The notes under the pieces were generated by a model. The model worked only from the letters and a program-made list of their open reading frames with translations, made no database searches and was not told where the DNA came from. 64,000 nt of DNA from assembly GCF_020171745.1 (NCBI RefSeq), contig NZ_JAIVAH010000020.1:175317-239316 (forward strand), given 5' to 3'. This document shows, one piece after another, positions 30,738-39,503 of this stretch (positions within the stretch are counted from its first letter, which is position 1; each line of letters opens with the position of its first letter). The translations under genes and the position numbers were made by a program. Source of the stretch: Prescottella equi. GTDB taxonomy: Bacteria; Actinomycetota; Actinomycetes; Mycobacteriales; Mycobacteriaceae.

Positions 30738-31946
30738 TCAGGCGCTCACGCCCGCACGGGCCTCGCCCTCCGCCGACGGGGTGCGCTTGACGAGGAACCC
30801 GGCGAGCATCGGCAGGATCAGCACCGAGATCGCGCCCGCAGCAACGAGGATCGACGCCGTGGCGTTCGACATCTGCCCCGCCGACACGGCAACGCCGGTG
30901 ACCGCGACGATGAGCGGCAGCCCGGTGGTGGAGTACAGCGCGATCTGCGAGCTCTCACGCGTGTCGAACGACGCGTCGCGGTCGTAGCGCGACGCGACGA
31001 ACACCGGCAGCCCGCGGACGATCACCAGCAGCGCGAGGAACGCCAACAGCACCAACGGTTCCCCGGCGACGGCGGAGACGTCGATCGCCATGCCCGAGGT
31101 GACGAAGAAGATCGGGATGAGAAGACCGAAGGCGAGACCCTCGAGCTTGTGTTCGAGCTGTTCGTTGCCGTCCGGCACGGTCCGGCGCAGGATGAAGCCC
31201 GCAGCGAAGGCACCCAGGATGATGTCGAGGTCGAAGACCGTCGCCACCGCGATGAGCGCGACGAGCAGCAGCATCACCAAGCGGACGGTGGTCTGCGCGG
31301 TGGTGTCCGAGCCGCGGCGGACCAGGGCCAGCAGGTCGGTGCCCTCGCGGAGGATCCGGGCCGGCAGCAGCGCGACGATCACCGCGACGGCCGCGAACGC
31401 CGCGAGCACGACGAGCGAGAACACCGCGCCGCGCGCACCCAGCAGCACCGCCATCGCGATGACCGGGCCGATCTCACCGATCGCACCGTGGTTGAGGATG
31501 GCGCGACCGACCGGCGTCTCGACGAGACCGCGATCCTTGAGGATCGGCAGCAGCGTGCCCAGCGCCGTCGAGGTGAGGGCGATCGCGACGGCGATCTCCG
31601 AGTGCACCAGCCCTGCCGCCGCCAGACCCGCGACGACGGCGAACGCCAGCGCCAGGCAGATCAGCCACGTGATCAGGGCACGGCGCCCGCCGCGGCCGGT
31701 CAGTTCGTCCTTGTCGATCTCGTAACCGGCGAGCAGGAACAGCATGCCGAGCCCGAGCTCACGGAGCAGTTCGATCTCGGGGTCGACGCTCGCCAGGTCG
31801 AGCACGAACGGCCCGATCACGATGCCGGCCACGAGTAACAGCACGACCTCGGGAATCAGCTTGCGCCGCAACGATCCCGCAATCAGGGGCGCGATCGCTG
31901 CGGCGACTGTGATCCAGAAGAGTGACGTGGCTACGGCAGCGCTCAT
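30738..31946 (-). CDS. CPA2-family cation/proton antiporter
   Basis: 402 residues with about 12 hydrophobic spans typical of Na+/H+ or K+/H+ exchangers of the KefB/CPA2 type: LLVAGIVIGPFVLDLASVDP, FLLAGYEIDKDELTGRGGRR, AIALTSTALGTLLPILKDRG. No C-terminal TrkA-N domain is present, so it lacks the nucleotide gate of KefB/KefC. It starts 11 bases after the gatB stop and is likely the last gene of a pfkA-gatB-antiporter operon. I do not recall this gene at the equivalent M. tuberculosis position. Confidence 0.88.
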   Translation of the reverse strand: MSAAVATSLFWITVAAAIAPLIAGSLRRKLIPEVVLLLVAGIVIGPFVLDLASVDPEIELLRELGLGMLFLLAGYEIDKDELTGRGGRRALITWLICLALAFAVVAGLAAAGLVHSEIAVAIALTSTALGTLLPILKDRGLVETPVGRAILNHGAIGEIGPVIAMAVLLGARGAVFSLVVLAAFAAVAVIVALLPARILREGTDLLALVRRGSDTTAQTTVRLVMLLLVALIAVATVFDLDIILGAFAAGFILRRTVPDGNEQLEHKLEGLAFGLLIPIFFVTSGMAIDVSAVAGEPLVLLAFLALLVIVRGLPVFVASRYDRDASFDTRESSQIALYSTTGLPLIVAVTGVAVSAGQMSNATASILVAAGAISVLILPMLAGFLVKRTPSAEGEARAGVSA

Positions 31947-31957
31947 GCGCCGCTACA

Positions 31958-33475
31958 TTAGCTGCACGCGGCGATGACGAGTTCCTTGACACGCGCCGGA
32001 TCCGCTTGTCCGCGAGTGGCCTTCATGACGTCGCCGACGATCTTGCCCGCCGCGGCGACCTTGCCGCTGCGGATCTTCTCGGCGATGTCGGGGTTGGCGG
32101 CGAGGGCCTCGTCGACGGCGGCCTGCAGCTTGCTGTCGTCACGCACGACCACCAGCTCCGGGTGCGCGGCGAGGATCTGTGCGGGGTCACCTTCACCGTC
32201 GAGCACGTAGTCGACGACCTGGCGAGCCAGCTTGTTGGTGAGCTTGCCGTCGGTGACGAATGCGATGACCTCGGCGACCTGAGCCGGGCTGATGGGCAGT
32301 TCGGTCAGTTCCACACCGCGGGTGTTGGCCTGCTGGCTCAGGTACGCGACCCACCACGAGCGGGCGTCGGACGCGGGTGCGCCGGCCTCGGTGGTCGCGA
32401 TGACGAGGTCGAGCGCGCCGGCGTTGACCAGGTCGCGCATCTCCTCGTCGGAGACGCCCCACTCCTCCTGGATGCGGGCGCGGCGGATCCACGGCAGCTC
32501 GGGCAGCGTGCCGCGCAGTTCCTCGACCCAGGCGGCGTCGGGTGCGACGGGCTCGAGGTCGGGCTCCGGGAAGTAGCGGTAGTCCTCGGCGGTCTCCTTG
32601 CGGCGGCCGGCGGACGTGGTGCCGTCGCCCTCCTGGAAGTGGCGGGTCTCCTGAATGATCTCGCCACCGGAGACGAGCACGGCGGCCTGGCGTCGCATCT
32701 CGTACCGGACGGCCGTCTCGACGCTCTTGAGCGAGTTGACGTTCTTGGTCTCGGTGCGGGTGCCGAACACGTCGGCGCCGATCGGCATGAGCGAGACGTT
32801 GGCGTCGCAGCGCAGCGAGCCCTGGTCCATCCGGACGTCGGAAACGTCGAGGGCCTTGAGCAGGTCGCGCAGGGCCGCGACGTACGCGCGGGCGACCTCG
32901 GGGGCGCGCTCGCCGGCACCGGTGATCGGCTTGGTCACGATCTCGACCAGCGGCACACCCGCGCGGTTGTAGTCGAGCAGCGAGTGGCTCGCGCCGTGGA
33001 TGCGACCGGTGGCACCGCCGACGTGCAGCGACTTGCCGGTGTCCTCCTCCATGTGCGCGCGCTCGATGTCGACGCGCCACGTGCTGCCGTCGTCGAGCAC
33101 GACGTCGAGGTAGCCCTCGGTCGCGATGGGCTCGTCGTACTGCGAGATCTGGTAGTTCTTCGGCTGGTCCGGGTAGAAGTAGTTCTTCCGCGCGAACCGG
33201 CCCCACGGGGTGATCGAGCAGTTCAGCGCCAGGCCGATGCGGATCGCGGACTCGACGGCGGCCTGGTTGACGACGGGAAGCGCACCCGGCATGCCGAGGC
33301 ACACGGGGCACACCTGGGTGTTGGGCTCGGCGCCGAACTCCGTGGGGCACGGGCAGAACATCTTGGTGGCGGTGTGCAACTCGACGTGCACTTCCATGCC
33401 CAGTACGGGCTCGAACTTCGCGAGGACGGCGTCATAGTCGAGAAGGTCAGCGGACACGGCGGCAGTCATGGCCAT
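31958..33475 (-). CDS. gatB: Aspartyl/glutamyl-tRNA amidotransferase subunit B
   Basis: tRNA-binding kinase subunit of GatCAB, which activates the side chain of misacylated Glu-tRNA-Gln (or Asp-tRNA-Asn) so that it can be amidated. 505 residues from the ATG at 33475 (a second ATG lies two codons in). [16 protein letters not shown], the [16 protein letters not shown] zinc region with cysteines, and [16 protein letters not shown] are characteristic; the C-terminal Yqey-like tail ends [10 protein letters not shown]. Encoded away from gatA/gatC, after pfkA by 16 bases. Confidence 0.97.
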   Translation of the reverse strand: MAMTAAVSADLLDYDAVLAKFEPVLGMEVHVELHTATKMFCPCPTEFGAEPNTQVCPVCLGMPGALPVVNQAAVESAIRIGLALNCSITPWGRFARKNYFYPDQPKNYQISQYDEPIATEGYLDVVLDDGSTWRVDIERAHMEEDTGKSLHVGGATGRIHGASHSLLDYNRAGVPLVEIVTKPITGAGERAPEVARAYVAALRDLLKALDVSDVRMDQGSLRCDANVSLMPIGADVFGTRTETKNVNSLKSVETAVRYEMRRQAAVLVSGGEIIQETRHFQEGDGTTSAGRRKETAEDYRYFPEPDLEPVAPDAAWVEELRGTLPELPWIRRARIQEEWGVSDEEMRDLVNAGALDLVIATTEAGAPASDARSWWVAYLSQQANTRGVELTELPISPAQVAEVIAFVTDGKLTNKLARQVVDYVLDGEGDPAQILAAHPELVVVRDDSKLQAAVDEALAANPDIAEKIRSGKVAAAGKIVGDVMKATRGQADPARVKELVIAACS

Positions 33476-33491
33476 GAGTTTATGCGCCTGG

Positions 33492-34523
33492 TCACCCGAA
33501 GAACGCGGCCGCCTCCCGGTAGCGCTCGACGGGCACGGTCTTGAGTTGTTTGGTCGCCTCCGACAGCGGCACCAACTCGATGTTCGTGCCGTGCAGCGCC
33601 ACCATCTGACCGAACTGTCCGTTGTGGGCGGCATCGGTCGCATGGACACCGAACCGGGTCGCCAGGACGCGGTCGTACGGGGTGGGCGTGCCACCACGCT
33701 GGACGTGCCCGAGGACCGTGGTTCGCACCTCCTTGCCGATCCGACGCTCGATCTCGACCGCCAACTGCTGAGCGACGCCCGTGAAGATCTTGTGCCCGAA
33801 CTCGTCGATGCCGCCCTCACGCAGCGTCATCGACGACGGATCCGGCGACGCCCCCTCGGCGACGACGCAGATGAAGTGCGAGTCGCCACGCTGGAAGCGC
33901 TTCTTCACCAGCGCGCACACCTCGTCGACGTCGAACGGTTCCTCCGGCACCAGCGTCAGGTGCGCGCCCGACGCCATGCCCGACTGCAGCGCGATCCACC
34001 CGGCGTGCCGGCCCATCACCTCGACGAGCATCACCCTCTGGTGCGACTCCGCGGTGGTGTGCAGGCGGTCGATCGCCTCGGTCGCGATGGTCAGGGCCGT
34101 GTCGAATCCGAAGGTGACGTCGGTGCAGTCGATGTCGTTGTCGATCGTCTTGGGCACCCCGACGACGGGGACACCGCTCTCGGCGAGCCAGCTGCCGGCG
34201 GTCAGCGTGCCCTCGCCGCCGATGGGGATGAGGACGTCGATGCCGTTGTCGTCGAGGGTCTGCTTGATCCGGTCGAGGCCGTCGTGCAGTTTCTGCGGGT
34301 TGACGCGCGCGGTGCCGAGGATCGTGCCGCCACGCGCGAGGATGCGGTCGATCCGGTCCTCGTTCCGCATCTGGACCTTGCGGTCCTCGAGCAGGCCGCG
34401 CCAGCCGTCCTGGAATCCGACGACGGTGCTCCCGTATCGACTGTCCGCGGTGCGCACGACGGCGCGGATCACGGCGTTGAGTCCGGGGCAGTCGCCGCCC
34501 CCGGTGAGTATTCCGATGCGCAT
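33492..34523 (-). CDS. pfkA: ATP-dependent 6-phosphofructokinase
   Basis: Phosphorylates fructose 6-phosphate in glycolysis. ATG at 34523 gives 343 residues, the usual actinobacterial size; a GTG immediately before is a possible alternative. [16 protein letters not shown] binds ATP, and GGEGTLTAG has the Gly typical of ATP-using (not PPi-using) enzymes. [20 protein letters not shown] carries the catalytic Asp. It probably leads a pfkA-gatB-antiporter transcript; an AGAGG site precedes the start. Confidence 0.95.
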   Translation of the reverse strand: MRIGILTGGGDCPGLNAVIRAVVRTADSRYGSTVVGFQDGWRGLLEDRKVQMRNEDRIDRILARGGTILGTARVNPQKLHDGLDRIKQTLDDNGIDVLIPIGGEGTLTAGSWLAESGVPVVGVPKTIDNDIDCTDVTFGFDTALTIATEAIDRLHTTAESHQRVMLVEVMGRHAGWIALQSGMASGAHLTLVPEEPFDVDEVCALVKKRFQRGDSHFICVVAEGASPDPSSMTLREGGIDEFGHKIFTGVAQQLAVEIERRIGKEVRTTVLGHVQRGGTPTPYDRVLATRFGVHATDAAHNGQFGQMVALHGTNIELVPLSEATKQLKTVPVERYREAAAFFG

Positions 34524-34604
34524 CACGACACCTCTCGGCGTTCAGTTGCAGAGCGGTCCCTGTTCATCTTGCCGCTCCCACGCCGATCAGGCACGCCGAG
34601 TCGG

Positions 34605-35267
34605 TCAACCGGGCGTGACGAGACCCGATTCGTACGCGACGACGACGGCCTGCGCCCGGTCCCGCAGCGACAGCTTGGACAGCACCTTGCCGACGTGGGT
34701 CTTGACGGTCTGTTCCGCGACGAACAGCCGTTCGGCGATCTCGACGTTCGACAGGCCCGCCGCGATCAGCTCGAGCACCTCGCGCTCGCGGGGCGTGAGG
34801 GCGTCGAGTTGCCGGTCGCGCCGGCGCGGGGTCGCGCGACGCCGGGTGACGTCCTCGATCAGCCGTTTGGTGACGCTCGGTGCGAGCAGCGCCTCCCCCG
34901 CCGCGACGACGCGCACCGCCCGGATCAGTTCCTCGGCCGGCGCGTCCTTGAGCAGAAACCCGCTGGCGCCGATCCCGAGCGCCTCGTACACGTACTCGTC
35001 GATGTCGAATGTGGTGAGCATGAGCACGCGCACCGGTGGGTCCATTGCGGCGGAAAGGATCTCGCGCGCGGCATCGAGCCCGTTCATCTCGGGCATCCGC
35101 ACGTCCATCAGCACGACGTCGGGCCGCAGCCGCTTGACCTCGGTGACGGCGGCGCGACCGTCGGGCGCGTCGCCGATGACGCTGATGTCGGGCTGCGCGC
35201 CCAGCAGCGCGCCGAAGCCCTGCCGCACCATCGCCTGGTCGTCCGCAATGAATACCGTGATCGCCAC
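34605..35267 (-). CDS. NarL/LuxR-type response regulator
   Basis: 220 residues: receiver domain at 1-120 with acid pocket Asp9/Asp10, phosphoacceptor Asp55 (VVLMDVRMPEMNG) and Lys107, then a LuxR helix-turn-helix at about 153-215 (LTPREREVLELIAAGLSN, VAEQTVKTHVGKVLSKL). The GTG start lies 9 bases after the stop of the histidine kinase gene, so they form one operon and a two-component pair. The stimulus and targets are unknown. It is followed, 81 bases on, by pfkA. Confidence 0.93.
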   Translation of the reverse strand: MAITVFIADDQAMVRQGFGALLGAQPDISVIGDAPDGRAAVTEVKRLRPDVVLMDVRMPEMNGLDAAREILSAAMDPPVRVLMLTTFDIDEYVYEALGIGASGFLLKDAPAEELIRAVRVVAAGEALLAPSVTKRLIEDVTRRRATPRRRDRQLDALTPREREVLELIAAGLSNVEIAERLFVAEQTVKTHVGKVLSKLSLRDRAQAVVVAYESGLVTPG

Positions 35268-35276
35268 CGCCCCAGC

Positions 35277-36452
35277 CTAGGCGAGCGGCGTGCTCGGGAT
35301 GTGGGCCCTGACCTCGAATCCGCCGTCGTCGCGCACGACGGTGTCGAGGGTGCCGCCGATCGCGGCCGCGCGCTCGCGCATGCCGGCGATGCCGCTGCCA
35401 CCCGACGACTCCGACGGTCGGGCAGCCTCCGTAGCCGGACCGTTGTGCACCACGATCGATGTGACCGACGGTCCGTACTCGAGGGACACCGTCACGTGCG
35501 CGCCGGGACAGTGCCGCGACGCGTTCGAGAGCGACTCCTGCAGGATTCGGTACACGGTGAGGCCCGACAACTCGGAGAGCATCGACGGATCACCGGTCAC
35601 GTTCCACGACAACGCCATTCCGGCGCGCCTGCTGCCGTCGAGCAGCGCCTGAATCTGGTCGACGCCGGGCTGGGGCGCCCGCTCGATCGTCTCGGCGTCG
35701 CTGCGCAGCACACCGAGCAGACCGCGGATCTCGTTGAGCGCCTCCCGCGCGGTGGCACCGATGGACTCGAACTCGGCCTTGGCCTCGTCCGACACCGACG
35801 CGATCCGGTACGGCGCACTCTGCGCCTGCACGACAACCATCGACATGTGGTGGGCCACGACGTCGTGCAGGTCACGCGCGATGCGTGCCTTCTCCTCGAG
35901 GATCGCCCGCCGGGCCCGCTCCAGCTCACCGGCCTCCTCCTCGGCGGCCAGCTGTCGGCGCGACAGCACGAGCCAGCGGATCAGCAGACCGAAGACGACC
36001 AGGGCGCTCAGTCCGACCGCCCAGCCGATTCCGTCGTCGCCGGGGGCGTTCGCGAAGAACAGCAGCACCGTCGAGATCCACGCCACCACGACCGTGGGCG
36101 GCGCTGCGACGAGACTCACTGCCAGCAGCAGCGTCATGATCACGATGATGTGCACGACCTGCCACGGGTAGACGTATCCCGAGTCCGGGACGAGGTCGAA
36201 CACCCACGGGATCACCAGAGCCGACACTGCCGATACCGCCCATCCGAGAGCGGGATTGGCCCGGACGAGGATGAACGGCCACGCCGCGAGCGCCGCGATG
36301 ATCGGCTGCATCGGGTACGAGACCTGATGGGTCAGGTGCAGCGTCGGCCAGGCCACCGCGTACAGGATCACGGTGACCAGACCGATGAGGATGTTCACCC
36401 CGTGCCCACGCATCCGATTCGTCGCGTCACGGACCACTCGCTTGCCACTCAC
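35277..36452 (-). CDS. Membrane histidine kinase (NarL/DesK-type, HisKA_3)
   Basis: 391 residues from the GTG at 36452; the longer upstream frame is not hydrophobic and not conserved. Five or six membrane spans fill residues 15-165. The dimerisation/phosphoacceptor helix is EEKARIARDLHDVVAHHMSM, with His196 as the likely phosphorylated residue. The ATPase domain follows (NASRHCPGAHVTVSL, GSGIAGMRERAAAIGG). No periplasmic sensor domain is seen, so it may sense the membrane itself. It is cotranscribed with the response regulator gene. Confidence 0.9.
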   Translation of the reverse strand: MSGKRVVRDATNRMRGHGVNILIGLVTVILYAVAWPTLHLTHQVSYPMQPIIAALAAWPFILVRANPALGWAVSAVSALVIPWVFDLVPDSGYVYPWQVVHIIVIMTLLLAVSLVAAPPTVVVAWISTVLLFFANAPGDDGIGWAVGLSALVVFGLLIRWLVLSRRQLAAEEEAGELERARRAILEEKARIARDLHDVVAHHMSMVVVQAQSAPYRIASVSDEAKAEFESIGATAREALNEIRGLLGVLRSDAETIERAPQPGVDQIQALLDGSRRAGMALSWNVTGDPSMLSELSGLTVYRILQESLSNASRHCPGAHVTVSLEYGPSVTSIVVHNGPATEAARPSESSGGSGIAGMRERAAAIGGTLDTVVRDDGGFEVRAHIPSTPLA

Positions 36453-36618
36453 GGGTCCGACTCTAGGAACTGGAGTCTCGTCCGGCCTCATACCTGAGAG
36501 TGAGATCGATGTGGTTCCGCGGTACGAGGTCGTCTCCCCGGTCCCGCCGCGGGGCCGGTGATGATCCGCACTCCGGGGTGATGTCGCAGCGCAGCGCCCA
36601 TTTCTAGCGTCGTTTGGT

Positions 36619-37230
36619 ATGCGAACCAGAATCTGGGCCGGCGCGGTCCTCGCCGCCACCTCGATCGTGACCGCGACGTCGTACGCCCCTGCGGCCGACG
36701 CCGACACCCCGGCCCGCGAGAACTCCCTCGCGGCGCGGGCGGTCACCGCGTTGACGGCCGAGGACCGGTCACCGGACGTCGTGCCGCGCGATTTCGCCAC
36801 CGTCATGGGCTACGAACCCGCCGTCCTGGGCGGGATGCTCGTCAACCCGGACGGGGCGTGCTCGTCGCCGATTCCACTGCCGGCCGAGTTCGACACGGCC
36901 TGCAAGTCGCACGACTTCGGCTACGACCTGCTGCGGTACGCCCACCAGGGCGGCGGCGATCTCGGGCCGTGGGCCCGCACCGAGATCGACGCGCAGTTGG
37001 ACCGGCGCCTGCACGATGCATGCGACGCCCGGACGCGGGACCGCGCACAGTGTTTCGTGATGGCCGACACCGCCGCGACCGCCGTCGGATGGAATTCGCG
37101 GCGCCAGGGCTACGGGGCTCCCGTCGACGAACCGTGGATCCGGTACACGCTCGGTGGCGCGCTCGCCGTCGCCGGAGTGCTGGTCACCGCGTTCGTCATC
37201 CGCCGGGTCCGGGCCGGGGGTGCGGCATGA
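36619..37230 (+). CDS. Secreted, C-terminally membrane-anchored phospholipase A2-like protein
   Basis: 203 residues: signal peptide at 1-28 (AGAVLAATSIVTATSYAPAADA), a prokaryotic phospholipase A2 domain around 75-165, and a C-terminal span (YTLGGALAVAGVLVTAFVI) with RRVR stop-transfer. The catalytic region is ACKSHDFGYDLL with His98-Asp99, followed by a later Asp124; four cysteines (81, 95, 135, 145) fit the two disulfides of Streptomyces PLA2. Fatty-acid release from phospholipids on the outer face is a family-based inference. Its stop TGA overlaps the start of the next gene (ATGA). Confidence 0.8.
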   Translation: MRTRIWAGAVLAATSIVTATSYAPAADADTPARENSLAARAVTALTAEDRSPDVVPRDFATVMGYEPAVLGGMLVNPDGACSSPIPLPAEFDTACKSHDFGYDLLRYAHQGGGDLGPWARTEIDAQLDRRLHDACDARTRDRAQCFVMADTAATAVGWNSRRQGYGAPVDEPWIRYTLGGALAVAGVLVTAFVIRRVRAGGAA

Positions 37231-38570
37231 GCGTCGTCGGCACGTCCCGCGCGGCCGTCACCAGTGCGCTGGCACTCCCCCGCGTCGGCACGACGCTGGC
37301 GCTGACCGGCGGGGCCGTCGTGTCCCTCGCGCCGTCACTGCTGCCCCGCGGTCCGGTGGTGCAGGGCGTGTTGACCGGGGTGCTGGTGGCGCTCGGCTGG
37401 GGCGTCATGGCGGTTGCGCGTCGACTGCGGCCCGGTAGGCAGGCACCGCATCGGGACGCCCGGGTCGTCGTCCTCGGCTGCGCAGCCCTCGCCTGGTCGG
37501 TCGCGACCGCGAACCACTGGCAGAACGCGGTGCGGGCCGCGATGAGCGCGCCCGCGATCGGCGCCGGGCACTGGGCGGAGGTGACGTTCTGGGCGGGCAC
37601 GACGGGCCTCGTGCTGTTCGGGATCGCCCGCGGGACACGCGGTGTCGCCCGACGTCTGGGCCTGCTGCGTGGCGTCGCCCTCACGATCGTCGCCGGCACC
37701 GTACTGATCGCGGGCGCGGCACCAGCAGCCGCCGACGCTGCGGCACAACACTTCCGGAGCACCAGCGCGCGGATCGACCCGACGCTCGGGCCGGGCGATC
37801 CACATTCCCTCGTCCCGTGGTCGACGCTGGGCGCGGAGGGTCGCCGGTTCGTCGCCGGCACGTCGGATCCGCGCAGCGTGCGGACGTACGTCGGCCTCGA
37901 ATCGGCCCCGGGCGTGAGTTCCCGCGCGAGACTCGCGGTGGCCGAACTCGATCGCGCGGGCGGCCTGCGCCGTTCGCACGTGGTGGTCGCCGTCCCCACC
38001 GGATCCGGGTGGATCGACGGCGAGGCGGCCCGGGGCCTCGAGCGCCGCTTCGCCGGCGATGTCGCAATCGTCGGCCAGCAGTACTCGTACGCGCCGAGTT
38101 GGGCCACGTTCGTGTTCGGCCGGGCGGACGCGGAGGCGTCCGCCCGCGCACTGTTCACCGCGGTGTCGGAGCGGATCGGACAGTTGCCCGCGGCGGAGCG
38201 CCCGGCGCTGCACGTGTACGGGCAGAGCCTGGGGTCCATCGGTGGTAGCGCGATCTTCGACAGCGATGCCGATCAGCGAACCCGCGCGTGCAGCGTCGTG
38301 TGGGCGGGTCCGCCGGCCGGCGCGGTGCGGACCGACGGTGCGACGGTGCTCGCGAACAGTTCCGATCCCGTCGTGTGGTGGTCACCGGCGCTGCTGGCGC
38401 ACGCACCCGACCTCTCCGATGCCCGCATCGATGCGCCTGTGCCGCAGTGGATTCCCGTGGTCAGCTTCGTCCAGACCGGCGTGGATCTCCTGTTCGCCCT
38501 GAATGCCCCGTCCGGGCACGGGCATCGCTACGGCGACGATCAGGGGATGCAGATGCGCGACTGTGCCTGA
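37227..38570 (+). CDS. Membrane alpha/beta-hydrolase (Abhydrolase_9-type)
   Basis: 447 residues. The N-terminal half has five hydrophobic spans (AGGAVVSLAPSLLP type start through GVALTIVAGTVLIAGAAPAAA) and the C-terminal half is a hydrolase domain with nucleophile elbow YGQSLGSIGGS (Ser334) and WAGPPAGAVR after it. The layout matches the actinobacterial integral-membrane Abhydrolase_9 family of unknown substrate. It overlaps the PLA2-like gene by four bases, so the two are translated together and may act on the same membrane lipids. Confidence 0.85.
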   Translation: MSVVGTSRAAVTSALALPRVGTTLALTGGAVVSLAPSLLPRGPVVQGVLTGVLVALGWGVMAVARRLRPGRQAPHRDARVVVLGCAALAWSVATANHWQNAVRAAMSAPAIGAGHWAEVTFWAGTTGLVLFGIARGTRGVARRLGLLRGVALTIVAGTVLIAGAAPAAADAAAQHFRSTSARIDPTLGPGDPHSLVPWSTLGAEGRRFVAGTSDPRSVRTYVGLESAPGVSSRARLAVAELDRAGGLRRSHVVVAVPTGSGWIDGEAARGLERRFAGDVAIVGQQYSYAPSWATFVFGRADAEASARALFTAVSERIGQLPAAERPALHVYGQSLGSIGGSAIFDSDADQRTRACSVVWAGPPAGAVRTDGATVLANSSDPVVWWSPALLAHAPDLSDARIDAPVPQWIPVVSFVQTGVDLLFALNAPSGHGHRYGDDQGMQMRDCA

Positions 38571-38616
38571 CCCCGATTCCCGGGCACGATCCCGAACACC
38601 CGCCTACCGTGAAGGC

Positions 38617-39144
38617 ATGAGCCGACCGACGGACACCGAAGCGGCACGCGCGATCCTGCGGGACAACTTCGAGCGGATCCGCGAACTCGTGGTCGAGATC
38701 ACCGACGGACTGACCACCGAGCTGTCCGACTACCGCCCCGGCCCGCAGGCGAATTCGATCGCGTGGCTGATCTGGCACCTCACCCGGGTCCAGGACGACC
38801 ACGTGAGCGAGCTCGCGGGCGCGGACCAGGCCTGGACGTCCCGCGGGTGGCAGGAGCGGTTCGGACTTCCGTTCCCTGCTTCCGACGTCGGCTTCGGGCA
38901 GGACAGCGCCCAGGTCGGCGAGGTGCACGCCGACGCACAGTTACTCGCCGACTATCACGGTGACGTGCACCTGGCGACGCTCGAATACCTCGACGAGATC
39001 ACCACCGACGAACTCGACCGAATCGTGGACCGGCGGTGGGACCCGCCCGTCACGGTGTCGGTCCGGCTGGTCAGCGTGATCGGGGACTGTCTGCAGCACC
39101 TGGGACAGGCCGCGTACGTGCGGGGGCTGTTCGAGGCGGAATGA
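38617..39144 (+). CDS. DinB/DUF664-family protein
   Basis: 175 residues of the DinB four-helix fold (DUF664 subgroup): MSRPTDTEAARAILRDNFERI, LIWHLTRVQDDHVSEL, then DCLQHLGQAAYVRGLF. The three metal-ligand histidines expected are in WHLTRV, DYHGDVHL and LQHLGQ. In actinobacteria many of these use mycothiol or act as thiol transferases; the substrate is unknown here. A second, short copy of its 3' end lies at 39510-39571. Confidence 0.83.
   Translation: MSRPTDTEAARAILRDNFERIRELVVEITDGLTTELSDYRPGPQANSIAWLIWHLTRVQDDHVSELAGADQAWTSRGWQERFGLPFPASDVGFGQDSAQVGEVHADAQLLADYHGDVHLATLEYLDEITTDELDRIVDRRWDPPVTVSVRLVSVIGDCLQHLGQAAYVRGLFEAE
39083..39144 (+). repeat. Parent copy of a duplicated DinB 3' end
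   Basis: These 62 bases, which encode the last 20 codons of the DinB gene and its stop, match 39510-39571 at 56 of 62 positions. The two copies are in the same orientation and flank a 365-base segment. Confidence 0.9.
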
Positions 39145-39167
39145 ATCCCCGCTCTGCCGGTGACACT

Positions 39168-39479
39168 TCAGCGCGGGACGAGATCCGTCAACAGCCAGAC
39201 ACCCGCGGAGGTGAGGACGAAGTTCGCAATCAACACCGCGATCGGCAGGCCCGTACCGCGCCGTCGCCGTGACAACATGTCCAGAACGCCGGCGCTCACG
39301 CCGCCGACCGACAGCGCGAACATCGTGACAGCCCCGTCGACACCCCGCGCGTAGTCGAACACAGCACTGGCCGCAATGGCGGTGCCCGAGAACAGAGCCA
39401 CGCCACACATCCCCATGAAGACGCCATGAAACGTCTTGTACTGTCGCGGGTTCAGGCTCGACGTGAACGACACATGCAT
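39168..39479 (-). CDS. Small membrane protein, unknown
   Basis: A 103-residue frame with three hydrophobic spans (FHGVFMGMCGVALFSGTAIAA, VDGAVTMFALSVGGVSAGVL, GLPIAVLIANFVLTSAGVWLL), a charged SRRRRGTG loop and a GGAAG site near its ATG. Codon use and a ribosome binding site support a real gene. It lies inside the segment bounded by the DinB 3' end duplication, so it may be part of an inserted block. No family was recognised. Confidence 0.6.
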   Translation of the reverse strand: MHVSFTSSLNPRQYKTFHGVFMGMCGVALFSGTAIAASAVFDYARGVDGAVTMFALSVGGVSAGVLDMLSRRRRGTGLPIAVLIANFVLTSAGVWLLTDLVPR

Positions 39480-39503
39480 CTCGCTTCCGGAATGGTGTGG
39501 AAC

